This document shows positions 25,001 through 38,100 of a stretch of DNA of 64,000 bases, in pieces. The stretch comes from Opisthorchis felineus (Eukaryota > Platyhelminthes > Trematoda > Opisthorchiida > Opisthorchiidae), in the NCBI GenBank assembly GCA_004794785.1, contig SJOL01000802.1, positions 2,702,010 to 2,766,009 of the forward strand, given 5' to 3'. Position numbers and translations under genes: made by a program. The notes under the pieces were generated by a model that saw only the letters and a list, made by a program, of their open reading frames with translations, was not told where the DNA came from and ran no database searches. Each line of letters starts with the position of its first letter. Within the stretch, counting starts at the first letter, position 1.

Positions 25001-28000
25001 CGATTGCGGTGCCTGAAGAAAGTTCTTCACTTTTCAAATTCATGGGTGCAAGTAGCCCCTTGAATAACTAAAAAACATAAGTGAAGCAGAACATGAAGTA
25101 TTGAATCACAAGTAAAATACCAATAATTTTTAAGCTGTACTTAGCTGTCTTGCCAGCTGAAGGAACCTGGGGAGCTGAGGTACTGCCGGGTTGTTCAAGC
25201 CTAACCAGGAGCAATCTAGAGACTATGGGTGGGTTCGAACCACGGATCTCCCGGTAAACAAGCTCGCACCCTAGCCAATGAGGCAGCCAGCTTCATGAAT
25301 GGTAGAAATCAACGTCCATTTCTATCTGGACACTATAGACAGCTGTTTGCCAGTAGCACCATGCACAAAAAGATCGCGGAGTTCACGGCACCCGGATACA
25401 AAATGCGCGAGTTGTTTTGGTCCGTAATGTCTTTTGGTGAGCAGTGAGATGACGATCGTTCAGGGCATTCAACGATTACCTGGTTCTATTGTTTTGTAAA
25501 GTAGAAGTTGGAGAACAACAGCTGAAACCAAAAAGGTGTCGAAAATTACTTCCTGGCCAACGGGACGATCGTCCGTGCCTCGTCATTCGTTGAGCTCGAG
25601 AGAGATCAGTAGTTAAGGTGCAAACTTACTGACTGGAAGTGGTTCGAACCCAACTCAGCACTTCGCCTGCTCCTCTCTAGGCTTTAGCAACCTGGCAGTA
25701 TCTTGGCCTTCGTGCTTCTTTCGGATGGCACAGTGGCTAAGCGTTACAGCTGAGCAATTATTCGTTTGAATATCCCATTGTACTGCACACACTCAGAGTA
25801 AAGCGCCTACTAGAAAACGTGTCAAGGCCTGTCTATAGCTGTTACACCCTGAGTGCATTGGAAGGTCAGATTTTGCGCCTGTTGAAAGCTATGATAGTAG
25901 GACTTCTGCATACTTTTCTAAAAAAGTGTGGGAAATAGGATGCCGCATATCCGTGTTAGTGTTTCGCATGGTAAACAACTGAAAAATTTGAAGCAAACAT
26001 TACACAGTCCTAAGTTGTCGGGACTGGGTTCCGGCTTCTGTACTATTCCGAACATAAATAGTGACTAGACCAGACAGGCTGATGAGAACCTTGTACAGAT
26101 ACTACGCCGTCTTTCTTCCAACCTGTAGACTACGGACTAGTCCTGTGTGATTTGCCGTGACAGACTAAACTCATTGTCTCATGCGGAGAATTCTCCTCCC
26201 AAACACGGACACAAATGAAACACCTTCAACTACTCATATATGTGGGTTGTTTGGTCCAATCTTCAGCCACCACCCAACTTAAATTTCAAGTTGTCCCATG
26301 ATATTTCCAAATAATCGATGGGTGGCTACAGCTGTAAACCACGCATGAATCACGTCACAGTATGCATCATTTTATAACTGCTGTAAACCTGAACCTGCTT
26401 GAATTTGAAGTTGTATTCTAGTGTTCGTGCAATTCCAAAGCTTTTTACTTATTTCGTAGAATACTTTAGTGCCATGTGATGATGCGAATTGCTTCTTTTC
26501 GGTATGTCCGTTCAGATGTACAAATGTAGTCATATGAGGACAAATCTGGTCTATAGTGTTGTACTAACATTCTGAATTGGCCGCTAGCTGGGCGGATAAT
26601 AAACTGTCACTCCAGAACAACTGATGCTGTAGAGGAGGTTCATTTACACCAGTTAGTTCCACCTTCCCCCCGTTTTGCTGTCTAGTTCATTACTTAGACA
26701 TCGAGATGTTTTGTCCTGTTAATCTGTCGCATATGGGGGCGCCTAAGCGAAGTAGCAAATGCATGTGAGTTCTTCTCCAACTCAGTCCTGTTTACTTGAG
26801 TCTCTTCCCCGTCCACCTTTATTCTTTTCTTCACAATAAGGCTTTCGAATAAGTCATGGTGTACGGCATCGAAACTGCAGTGTTGAACACTGATGTCATG
26901 CTGTCGGTGATAATGGCGAACAAGGTGGGTCAGCAAATGGACTGCTTAAATTCAAATTCAACTTGGTTTGGTGTCAGTTACTGACGGCCTATTCACCAAA
27001 CGGCTGTTCCTGAGTAACGCCCCCAGCAAGCTCTGACGTTATTGTGGACCTTAGGATTGCCTTCTTGTTGAACAACACCCAGTGGCCAGGCCTGCATAGT
27101 GGGCCCCAAGTAGGGAGCTCTGGGGTTTTCCTTGACCCAGTTTCATATGAAGGCAGATACAGTCACCTCTCTGAAGTTAGGATCTCTTAAAAGACAAGAT
27201 GCAGTCCTCAAAGATGCAGTTGCTGCCTGTCAGTGTCAATAATGAACTCCCTGGTTGTCTTCCACAATGGACCAGATACTTACTAATCTTCAACGAAAAA
27301 TTAGATGGGTGGGTTGAAGATCCTGATTTGAGCTGTCTGAATGGAGTGAATAGAAGGACAGTGTTGAAGCAAACCACCAATTCCCACTAGGTGGAAGAGC
27401 CTGCCTCTAAATGAATCTACCGGGGGTGCTTGCTACGCGTTCCTATCCAACTGTGTGAGCACCATTACGGATTAGCATTACAAATCAGCTTGAAACGGCG
27501 AATCAACTCAACAGACCCCTTCTTCTTGTGAGGTAGCAACTAACAGTTTTAACACTTTGAATATACATAAGTCAGTTAAATCACAACGAGTATCGAGTTG
27601 CTCTATACCTTAAAACGAGAGTCCCAAGTTATTGCGCGCAAAACGGTTCAACATTCTTTGTATAATTCATGCTTTTTTAAGTGCTTTCTAACATATTCAC
27701 GCAAAGCAAATAAACTACTGGTGAAAATCAATGGCCGCCCCGTTGTTTCTCTCTCTGTACGAACCTGAAGGTTTCACGGTATACTGTTTTCTCAGTAGAC
27801 GTAGTTTGGCACCTGTTTTTACTTCTGCACAAACGTACAATCGTTCGGTAAATAACACGTGTCCCAATCAAGTTGTTTACTCTTTACAGAACATTACTGA
27901 CACCTGTGCAACTCTTTGCTCTATCAGTGGATTTCTGTTCATGTGACTTTGTATTGGCTCATAAATGAGTCAAACCGAGGCATGTAGACCATATTTGACT

Positions 28001-31000
28001 CAAAAATGTGCGCCACCGAAAACTTAGCCATGTAAACAAACCGGTGCTAAACTAAGCTTAAAAGGTTTTCATTGAAGTTAGGCCTCATCCACACTTGGAC
28101 TTTTATGCCACCTGAAAGAAAACGCTACTCCCAATGTTTTTTATCAAAACGTGTAGATAGTCCACTAGGAATTTTATCCTGGCTGGAATTCATCTGGCGG
28201 ACGCATTCCCCGAATTTCCGTCTGTCTCATGTCTTGTCCACCAATTCATAATTACGTGGATATGAACGCCAAGATTGAGCTCACATTGAAGATGAACTCA
28301 AAATATTCTCTTGTCTAGATTCTTTTTATTCGAGGATGCAACATGGGAGCTGTTTAAGGGTACAGCTGAGCTGATTTACTCAAGATCTTGAGGTATCGGG
28401 GTTTCTATAAAACGTTTTAGATTTTGAACTTTGATCGATACCAAGCGGTCTGTCATAACACGTGATCGGTGGTATGCATGTTAAACTGCATGTCCTGGTT
28501 GTGATCCTTTTCTATCAAGTGCAAACCATGGTCGGATGGTTATCGCAACTGACAGTTAACATAATGTTCCTTTTCGACGTGTTTTAGCTATAGTTTCCGT
28601 CCTTTGTTACTGTTTAGTATGCATTCAGGCTTTACGAAAACTCCGCATGCTTACAAGGGGCATAATAGGCTTTGATTATGGGAGTTACGAGGCATTTCCA
28701 TTCATCGGTACTTTTATCAGGTATACAGCGTACATCTCTGTCTCACAGCCGACCTTTCAGCCAAATTCCCATTACTGATAACATATGGCTGTGTGGGTTA
28801 GTGTGGGGTATGAACTGGTTCCTGGTCGGAGATCTGGCTATCTTAGTAATATGACAGGTTAATTTTCTAATGCGTAACGCACGTGGAGTATTGTACCATC
28901 GCCATAGGGGGTTTGCTCTACTCCGTTCACCCTTGTCTTCTTGCTCCAGTCAGTAGGCACTCATGCAAGTTTGACGAAGTCAGTGCATGTATCTCAACAG
29001 CCGAAATCACGTTTGCTAATTTGCGTCACTTGTGGCGTCAAAAATGTATATCACTTGGTCTCAAGGACTGCGTGCACCAGACTACAATAAGGGCTGTATT
29101 GTTGTATGGTTGCAAGGTATGGCCCCTGCGGACATTTGCATGTTTTTTCAACCACCGATGTCTCAGTAGTGTTGCTGGTGTCGGATGGCGTCAATGAATT
29201 TGTAACGAGGTAATTGAAAATCGGGCATTCGGTTGTGCAGTAGATAACTCAATCACGGAAAAAACATCTAGCACCATCAGCTGCAGTTATTCGGTCATGT
29301 GCTACACATGCAGAAACATCATCTACTGAAACTAATGTTGTTATTCGTGCCTCCTACAGAATAGTACAAACTGCGTGGTGGACAGCCTATGACTGGGTCG
29401 AAAGATGTGAAAGAGATCACGAAGTTGACGATCCGTTTTCCAGGATGAGGTTCTTGTAACTCTCCCCTGCCCTTAGCTGGAGACTGTGATAAATAAAGGC
29501 CAGTCGATTTCAGTGGCTTTCGTCCTGTCAGCATCTTTCCAGAATTCTGACTGTGTAAGAACCTCGAAATGCTTGCGACAGGCGAGCACCAGGCCCCTCT
29601 CTCACTTGCTCTTTTCTCTCTCAGTTTAAGGCGTTAAGTATAATTAACTAAACTCAGTAATTGTACAGTAGTAAAGCGCCTGTGTCAACACTGCTTTTGC
29701 TCTCCTTGATGATGATGACAAGCGAGGGAATGGAAATCTGTGGATTCCACCAACCGATCCCAGAATGAAATTTCAGGTAAAGATGATTCGTTTTGACAGC
29801 AGCCCGTACATCTCTTGTAGGTGTCCGTCTGCCCGAGTCGCCGTTTAATTCTTTTATTCTTGGCTAATTTTGGATCCAACCTGTATAAGAGTTTCTTAAT
29901 AGAGTCGTTATCAACGTCATTGACAGCAACGTCAGGTGTGATCACTGGTGCTTCACCGTCGTGCAAGCATGTCAGTTTATTTGAAGGAAGGAAGTAATGG
30001 GACGAGGAAGGGTTAGGCTACCACATGCATCCGAGGTACGTACACCTCCAACACTTTGTCTTGATAGATACTGAAAGCATGATCGCCACTGACGTCCTTT
30101 AGCCGCAACATCGTTCACTGTCTCCAGTCATGGAACGGAGGGTCACGTGGACCCCATCCTGGAGGGTAAACACCACTAACAGCATCCAAACATTTTATAA
30201 CGTTCTTCATCCCCTTCTATCAAGTGAAATTCCTTCCACACCTAGGTCTTCGCCACCCTGAACTAGGCCCGTTCATCTCGGTAGGCGGTGACTTGGCACG
30301 GCCCACCCACCTTAGGTTGCATTGCTGGATGCATTCTTTCAGTGTAGAACCGTCTGCTTGACTGAAGACCCGCGCTGTGATTAGCTCATTGAGAGTTCGC
30401 TGGTTCCAGCCGAAAGCTCAACAAGATAGGCAATTTCGTTTTCACCAAGAATCCATTCGCTAACAGCACACAATTTTACTAACCTTTTCAGCTTATTGGC
30501 CTCATAATTCTTGCCCAAGGCATATGGGTCGTGGTGGATAGTCGCTCCTTCTTCGAAACCCTAGCATTCTTCAGCAAGATGGACTCAAGTGTCCTGGAAC
30601 TGTACGCCGACACAGAGTTTGTGCTGGCAGCCGGAGGCGTTCTGATAGGAATTGGCACAATCATGTTCCTGCTGAATATCATTGGATGTTGGGGAGTGGT
30701 CAGCGAGCACAGAGGCCTTCTAATCACAGTAAGTCTTTCTGTGGTTATTTATAGATAACGCCGTTCGTACATGCGCCTGATTCAATATCGCCCGATGCAT
30801 CTCGCTTTAGAATGGTATTTCTTTGTGACGATTATCTGAGGATTTCTGTACAGTAGCCCGTCCGAACAACCGTTACCTTTTTAGTGCCGTATGGGGAGTT
30901 CAAAATGATAAGGTAATCTCTGAAGGATTTCCGTTCGTCTATTCTTCCCGACATGGGTTGTTGACCTGTGTGAAGACCACTCCTTGAAACTTCTCCGTTC

Positions 31001-34000
31001 TGAAGGGAACTGCGTTCAGTAAGTCCTTCAAATGAGTTCCACGTTATCCAGGTCAACTGACATTCAGAATGGATCCGAACACCCGAACACTCGCATTTCG
31101 CTGAGCTCAAGATGGCTCGGTGGTTTAGGCACGAACGGAAGTTCTGTAGTTTGGACGCAACCTCGGTATCTCGACTGCTCCTGTCTAGATTTGGACAACC
31201 TGGCAGTATCTCAGCCCCAGTGCTTCCCTCGGGTGACATGGCATCTAGACACAGAAAGCGTGTTAGAGCCGAACTCTCCTTCGGTTTCACAATTCGTTTC
31301 AAATAGAAGGCATTTCCAGCCGAGCAAAGCTATGCTTAGTTCCTTCTAGGTTAACAGCAACATGCGTTCGTACCGTTAGGCAGGAAACTATGGATAAACA
31401 TTATGGTAAAACTTAAGGTGGAAGCAAACGCGACAGTAGACAGATGGGTCAGGCACGTGAAGGTAGACTCAAGCACAAACTGTGAAAAAAGTTTGAGGTG
31501 GGTGTTCATTCCCATGGAAACTTCTCAAGTTTGGTTAAAGTGTTTTCATGCGTCGCAATGTTAGCTTTCTGTTTGAGGCCAACATACCGCCTAGTTATCC
31601 AGGCCGAAGTAGGATGTTTGCTTGAAAGCCTGGTGGGGAGCCATCGGCTGAAGAACCTAACCTACAAAGCCGCTTAGCAAAGCACAGGATTTGTAATACA
31701 CTGACATCCGTTGATCAAGAATGCAGCTATAGCCCTTTGGGTCACAGAAATTTTCTCCGTATTCACCACGTTCCGCCGCCTCAAACTCGTATATCAGCGA
31801 ACCCCAGGCAAGTCACCTCAGTTTCACGTCCATTAACTAGGTGAACGCCCCACACGCCACCCATGCCATCTTCTTCGATCTGCGACAGCTAGTTGAAGGA
31901 ATCCTCCGAGAAGACGATCAGAACTATCCTTGATGGGGTCAACATGTTCGGCTATTCACACACCTGTTTGCAGACCATAAAAACATATTGAATACAAATG
32001 AGGGGTCGGTGCCTTTTTCAAGCCAGTCTCGCTAGCCTGGTGCTGGCGGCTGCCTTCTGGAAAACCGTCTGACCCACCACAACCGGCGGTACTTCTACTG
32101 TCTGTTCCCACCCAGTCTATTCGAACCAAGCCTTCTCGAGTATTCAGCCTACCGGCTTCGCACCATCAAAAGCACCATTTGAAAATGACATTCACGCAGC
32201 AATGAGGTGAGATATTCACGCCTCGACCAAAGCCCATTTGCAGGTGACCAGTGTGAATGTACCATAGAGGGGAGTTTACAAGAAGCCGGTTGAGTTACGG
32301 CACAGACGTTGTATTGATCAAAGCGTTAAAGAGCTTGTTTTATGGTAGAACGTTCTTACTAGTGATGAATGTATTTTTTCAATGAATCGTATGCAATTTC
32401 ATACCTAACTAGCAGATAGTCCGCATATGTAACCTATCATTATTTATACATGCATACATTGGTACAAAAATGCACACGTCTTACTAACCGTATGCATTCA
32501 AAACGTGCGATTCGTCAGACAGACCGGTCCCAGGTCTGTCTCCGGTTAAACGAAACCATAGCAAATCAGATGCCTGTTTGATTAACACGGAACTTAGACA
32601 TTGATATTTTCACACTCATATGTACCGACCTAGTGACACGGATTGGGTCCTGGATGACGCTAGATATGGCTGTTGTGTTCAGACCAACTGCATAATGCTT
32701 GTTTGTCCAGCTCGGTTGCAAACGGTTCACCATGGGCCTGTTCATTGGCTTTTCTGCGATCAGGTAATCGATGGTGAATCACTGTTCAGTATTACAGTGT
32801 TCCCTCGTTCCTTCCTTGGTGGGTAACCGGCTTATGAAGATAAACACTGACCTTGCTGGCATCTGAAGTTCCCGTGTATATAATCTGTGTCGACATCCTT
32901 GCTGTATATCTCTCCACAACAGCCTGCCGTCTGTGGAGATCATCTTGACCGGTTCAGCCAACGTCCAGTAGTTCCAGCTAGAGCGAGTGCATCCATACGT
33001 ATTCAAACTTAGCGCTCGCTTGATGAAGGCATAAAACGAGCGCAAAAGTCTCTTTTCCAAGCTGGAGTTTCACATAACGGGCACCAGCGTACACGGGGCT
33101 CACAGAGCCCACGTCCCTAAAGGGAACACTTTCATGTCGGTCCTGTCAGTGGTCACTGTAGTGTGGTTTACAAAATTCGCACTTACTGAACGTGGACAGC
33201 TAGGCTGCGATACCCAAGTGGATCCTAAGTGGATTATTTGAGTCACCAAGTCAGCTAGTGGGGCTCCAGGCTAAAACTTTTGGGTTCTATTTAGAACCAG
33301 TACCGGACCATCCAGACTTGGCCACCGTTACCAAGTCCAGTTCTTCACTAAAGTGGATTATTCAGGTACACCGAGCCGGTGGAGTGCTGGTAGCACGCTC
33401 ATAACCAAGGTGAAAACACGAAATTGCGCACACTGTTACAGAGCTTAATTACCGAGGAATTAAGAGAAAAGTACTTCTATTTTATGTGTGACAACCAGAT
33501 TTATCATCACCACCCAACAGCTCAGTGATAACGTCCGCAACACTTGTGACGAAACGTTTTAGGCAAATTGCCAAGCTTGGCGAACAAACCGACAGCCATC
33601 TGATCAACTACAAGTTAACGTACCCCAGCTACCAATACTTCCATATACTGCTTATCCATAATGCAGTAAACCACCTTTCAATATGGACCACCGACCAGAG
33701 TAACATGATGTCCGTTAGTAAAGGTCTTCCTTGTTCAGGGTTGTGTGTGTGTGTTTCCTCACAGCTTGTCGTGGGATCCCTCTAAATGGAACATTCACAG
33801 AGTAAACTCAGAATCCCCTAGTAAGGTGTACCTACGTTAACTACCATAAAGCGTAGCGATGTAGAAAAAAGTGCCCTCATTGATTTTTCTCCTTGAGAGA
33901 GGTCTGTCAGGATATACTTTCAAGTGAAAATTCCATCTTGGAATGCATCGCAGTCTACACTTTCCGTGGAACCGGTAGTCGTCCTACGTACGACTTACCA

Positions 34001-35084
34001 GCATTTTTACCACTCTCCTTCACCATTCCACGTTCTTCACATCGAACAACCCCATCATAACTGAAAAGTGCAATTATGTAGAAATACTTTCCTTGGCCTT
34101 AATCTTGATTACCACGTTTGAAGAAAAGTACTCACTGCATATTTCGTTGGTTCTAAGGAGGGGGTCACGTGATTCTCTCGTTTATGGTATCTCTCAACTA
34201 AATGTACCACACCAAGGCCACCTCACTTTTCAGTCGGAGCGAAATTCAAGGTATCACAGGATACTTTGCTGAGAACACAACATAAGGTGAATTGGAACTT
34301 CAGTGTGCTAGGTCATCACAGCTTGCTCCGGTTTCTGCAGATTTGGGGCTATTTCAGGTGGGCTTATATTGGTAGTGGGGCTCCTTCTGGGGAGGATCCA
34401 AGTCGGTGGGCGCGTGACTCAACTGAACTTCTCGGTACGTCTTTGAAGCCACTTCCACCCATTCAGTGGATTCGCCCGTACTACGTGTAGAACCTACAAT
34501 CGGGAAGAACGAAATTTCCTCTAGAATACCAAGATCTTCCAAACACCGCTGCTAAGTTTCATGTGGTGCGATTTATGGGCAATATCCTACTTAAAATGCC
34601 GGATTCTGTTACCTGGTGTTGTATAAAATGCACTCAGCTCGTTCACACTTTCCGACTCAGGGTGAACGCATCGGAGCAGTTCGCCCATTTTGCCGCACAA
34701 AAGCTGAGCACTGATAAGATGACAAGATTCATATCCTACGTAAAATCATGATATCCCACTACGCTTCCACTTCTGACACGGGAGTTTCCAGATTTTGAGC
34801 CCCGGTGTTTCTTGTCCGATGCCCGGCCCGGCGGGTGCGACTAGTTGATATGTAAACATTATGGCTGAGAGGAACACAGATCTACAAATTGTCCCCAGAT
34901 GCCAATCTTCATTGTTCCTGTGCTTGATACTCTGGTTGACGTGTTGTCTTTTACGGGCAATGTCGGTTGATTAGGTGCCAAAACGGAATTTTTACGTTCA
35001 TCTAAATTAAGTCATTTATTCTGGGTGACTTGGACACTAACCTACGGTTGTCCGACGACCACGAGAAATGCGGTTGACCAGGGC

Positions 35085-35147
<63 letters not shown>

Positions 35148-38100
35148 GTCATCATCATCATCATCGTCACCAGCATCACCATCAACATCGATCCTGACAC
35201 TGATGCCTCGCTGCCGTAGTGAGATTCATGGTTGTGCCTGGGATCCGATACTGTGAAGATGTACGCGAGATGGCTCAGTGGTTAGAGCGTGGATTTACTG
35301 ACCGGAAGGGGCGTGGTTCGAACCCGACCTCTGTTTCCCGACTTCCCCTGTCTAGGCTTGGGCAACCTGACAGTATTACAGCCCTCGTGCTTCCTTCTGG
35401 TGGCATGGCAGTTAGGCACCGAAAGGGTGTCACAGCTGAACGCACGCACTTAAACAGACTAGGGTACTCAGTCAAGGTTCCTAACTAAAAAAGCCTGACT
35501 TCAAGGCAGCATTTGGGCTCCGGCATACTGACGACGCTGAACCTGCAGAACCTGGTGTTTTGGTCCACCGTGGTCATCAAAAGTTGTCCTAGTGATTTGT
35601 GTTCAAACGCTCTACAACGTCCATGTATTCAGCGTGTTCTGTGAGTTCCCACTTCTCTGTTGTTCTTTCTTTCTTTCAGTACTCGGCGTTCATGTCCTTC
35701 ATTTTCGCCATCACAATCCTTGGCATCATTTTGCTGTTTGCTTTGAGTGGTGTGGTAAGTGCTCTTCTTTGCTTCTAACCTTCGCTTGCAAATGTTACTC
35801 CGCCCAGTCTGACCTTTGACCCGGATGGTGAGTCGATCGATTTGATCCGGCGTGATGGTAACGACTGTGTGACGGAAGAGCATGGATACTCGGTTAGATG
35901 CATGTATCTGTTAATCAATAGGTAGTTCGGCGCTGGCTGTCTGCGTTTCATCATCAGGTTTGTTGTTATCAGTAGACTGATATGGACCGGGGGGGGGAGG
36001 TGGTTATTTGAAAGTCCGTTTGGTAGCTACCGTCTCCGATCAACGTAGCAGCCTGAACAGTTTATGGATTATGCATCTTGAACACTCACAGTACTTCCGA
36101 AGAAGATAAACCGAATTGAATGGCGGTCTGCATTCACACAGCGAAGTGGCAATGTTGATTGCATGGAAGCAAAAACCAAGTCTATAACCGATCCCTTTAC
36201 TTTATTGGTGCGGGGATATCCAAAGTGCAAATTCACTAGTTCCAAAGACGCACGTTTTATAGCCAGCTTCACTCTTCTGACGCTAAAATTGCAGGAGCAA
36301 TCCAATAGGTGAAGCGGCTGGTCTGCTGGCCTCTTTTCGTTGGTTTCAAGTACGCTTAGCGATGTTACTTAACTTGTACGCTACAGCCATCTGCCGACAA
36401 AATGCACACAGTATTAAAGAGTGAGAAGTGAGAACACTGGTCCGCATCGGCGCAGTCAGGGTGCGACAAGTAACTTGGTTCGACTCTCGAATTTGCTCAA
36501 ACGGGTCGATAAATTTCGCCCTCTTCATAAGTGGCCCCGTGAGTTGACCGATACACCTTGATCCTTGTGAGGAATGGTTTCACTACGAGTGTCAACTCTA
36601 CATTTATTCTAATGTTATAGGGTAGGGTTACTGAACTTTACCTTTGATCAAGCCTGGAGTGACTCAACAGCAGTGTATCTGAGGGGAAGCCACCTCAGAA
36701 TATGGTAATTTTGCCTTTCGTGCAGAGCGTAATATCCTTGGCTCAAAGGTCCACCAGCCGTGCACTAGATGGACAAGCAACAAATCAGTGCTCTCTGACT
36801 GGCTGAGTTTGCATTACAATGTCAGTGGAGCACGATTCCCCCAAATCTTTCCAATTCCGGCCAGAATTAACAACCATTGTCTCAAGATGAAAGTCCCGAT
36901 TGGTTCGATGAACTGGATGACTTCTGTCTAAGCTACCATTGCTTTTTGACCGTTCCTAACTCGTGTTCGAAATTAAACCTACCGAAATATTTGGTCACTC
37001 CTAACACCATGCTCTAGTCTAGAATGTTGGTAGCTCAGGTAACCGTAGATGGTCGTTAGTTTGTTCGCTGAGCTGGGCAGTTTGATTGGAAACGTTTCAT
37101 CACCAGTCGAGTTGACATCCTCAGTGCGTTGTTAGGGAGCGTACTGGAGCGTGGCGATGGGTCCACCGACGACCACATAAGTCTATATGGCTCTCTGGCT
37201 CTTTGATGTCAGACGAGGGGCACAGTAAATCCCTGATAGGTCGTAACAGCTATATCTGGCACGCGAACACAATACACGAAATGATGGAAGCCCTATTTAT
37301 GTTGGTTGCAACGTGAAGAACTATCCAAATGTGTCCGTTTGTAAAACTTTGACACCGATTTTTCGGCATTTATGATTTGGCTTGGACCACATGACGTATA
37401 CCCTCAAGAATGGCGTCATAGCTGTAGATACGTATGAAGTTTCCGCGTAATTTTTAAAGATGAACGAATTTGTGGCTTCCTCAATGTGGATGAAGTAACT
37501 CCTCGGAGAACATGATTGTGGAATCTAGGGAGGCTGGGAGTAGTTTCTCCAGCGAAAGACAAACCTAAAATCAGACAGAGACAGGTCCTGCCGGTGGGTG
37601 ACCCCCATCAAATAATTGCTGTTTTGGCTAACAAAATACGCACAGGTCAAACAACAGTGGTATACATTTGAAAGTCAAAAAGACTTTCGTGATCGAACTA
37701 AAAGGACGTCTGGTCAGCGAAAGCTTAGTCCAGCCTCGTTAAATCAGACAAAGAGTTCTCTATAATTTTGGTCCACGTTCCTGTGTTTGAATCAATCATT
37801 CCAACCCACGCTATTCCTGATATTCTCGTCTGCCAGCTAGCTAAATTTTTGGAAACAGATCCTGGACATGTTGGCTGCGCAAAGCAATCGAGTTGTTGTC
37901 ACGTGACTCACGGATCGCGAAAGTAACATACATAGACTCTGGACAACTGTGAAAGTAGCTCGACAGATTTGCCCTCAATGCGAATTTGAATATGATTGCC
38001 AGTCCCACATTTTTAGTGTACGGCACCGACAAATCGTTCTTCGTGCAACAAGCCACTACCAGATGGCGCGAGATGAAAGCGGACACGACCAAGCTGAGTA

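Larger units (their letters stand above)
22022..30491 (+). other. tetraspanin intron 1 (8.5 kb)
   Basis: Bounded by GTAAGT and tttcag. Contains a damaged hammerhead repeat (24690-24815), two SINE A copies (25153 and 25592), a small conserved block at 26865-26930 also found next to trinucleotide tracts, and a LINE 3' end (28880-29640). The rest shows nothing recognisable. Confidence 0.85.
30729..35679 (+). other. tetraspanin intron 2 (5.0 kb)
   Basis: Bounded by GTAAGT and tttcag. Contains SINE A copies at 31107 and 35267, repeat C at 33511, a repeat D fragment at 34165 and the ATC tract at 35086. The stretch 31280-33500 shows nothing recognisable. Confidence 0.85.

Noticed and set aside
35271..35345. 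Functional tRNA gene
   Set aside because: A- and B-boxes are present, but the sequence is one of many diverged copies with a shared non-tRNA body, so it is a SINE head.
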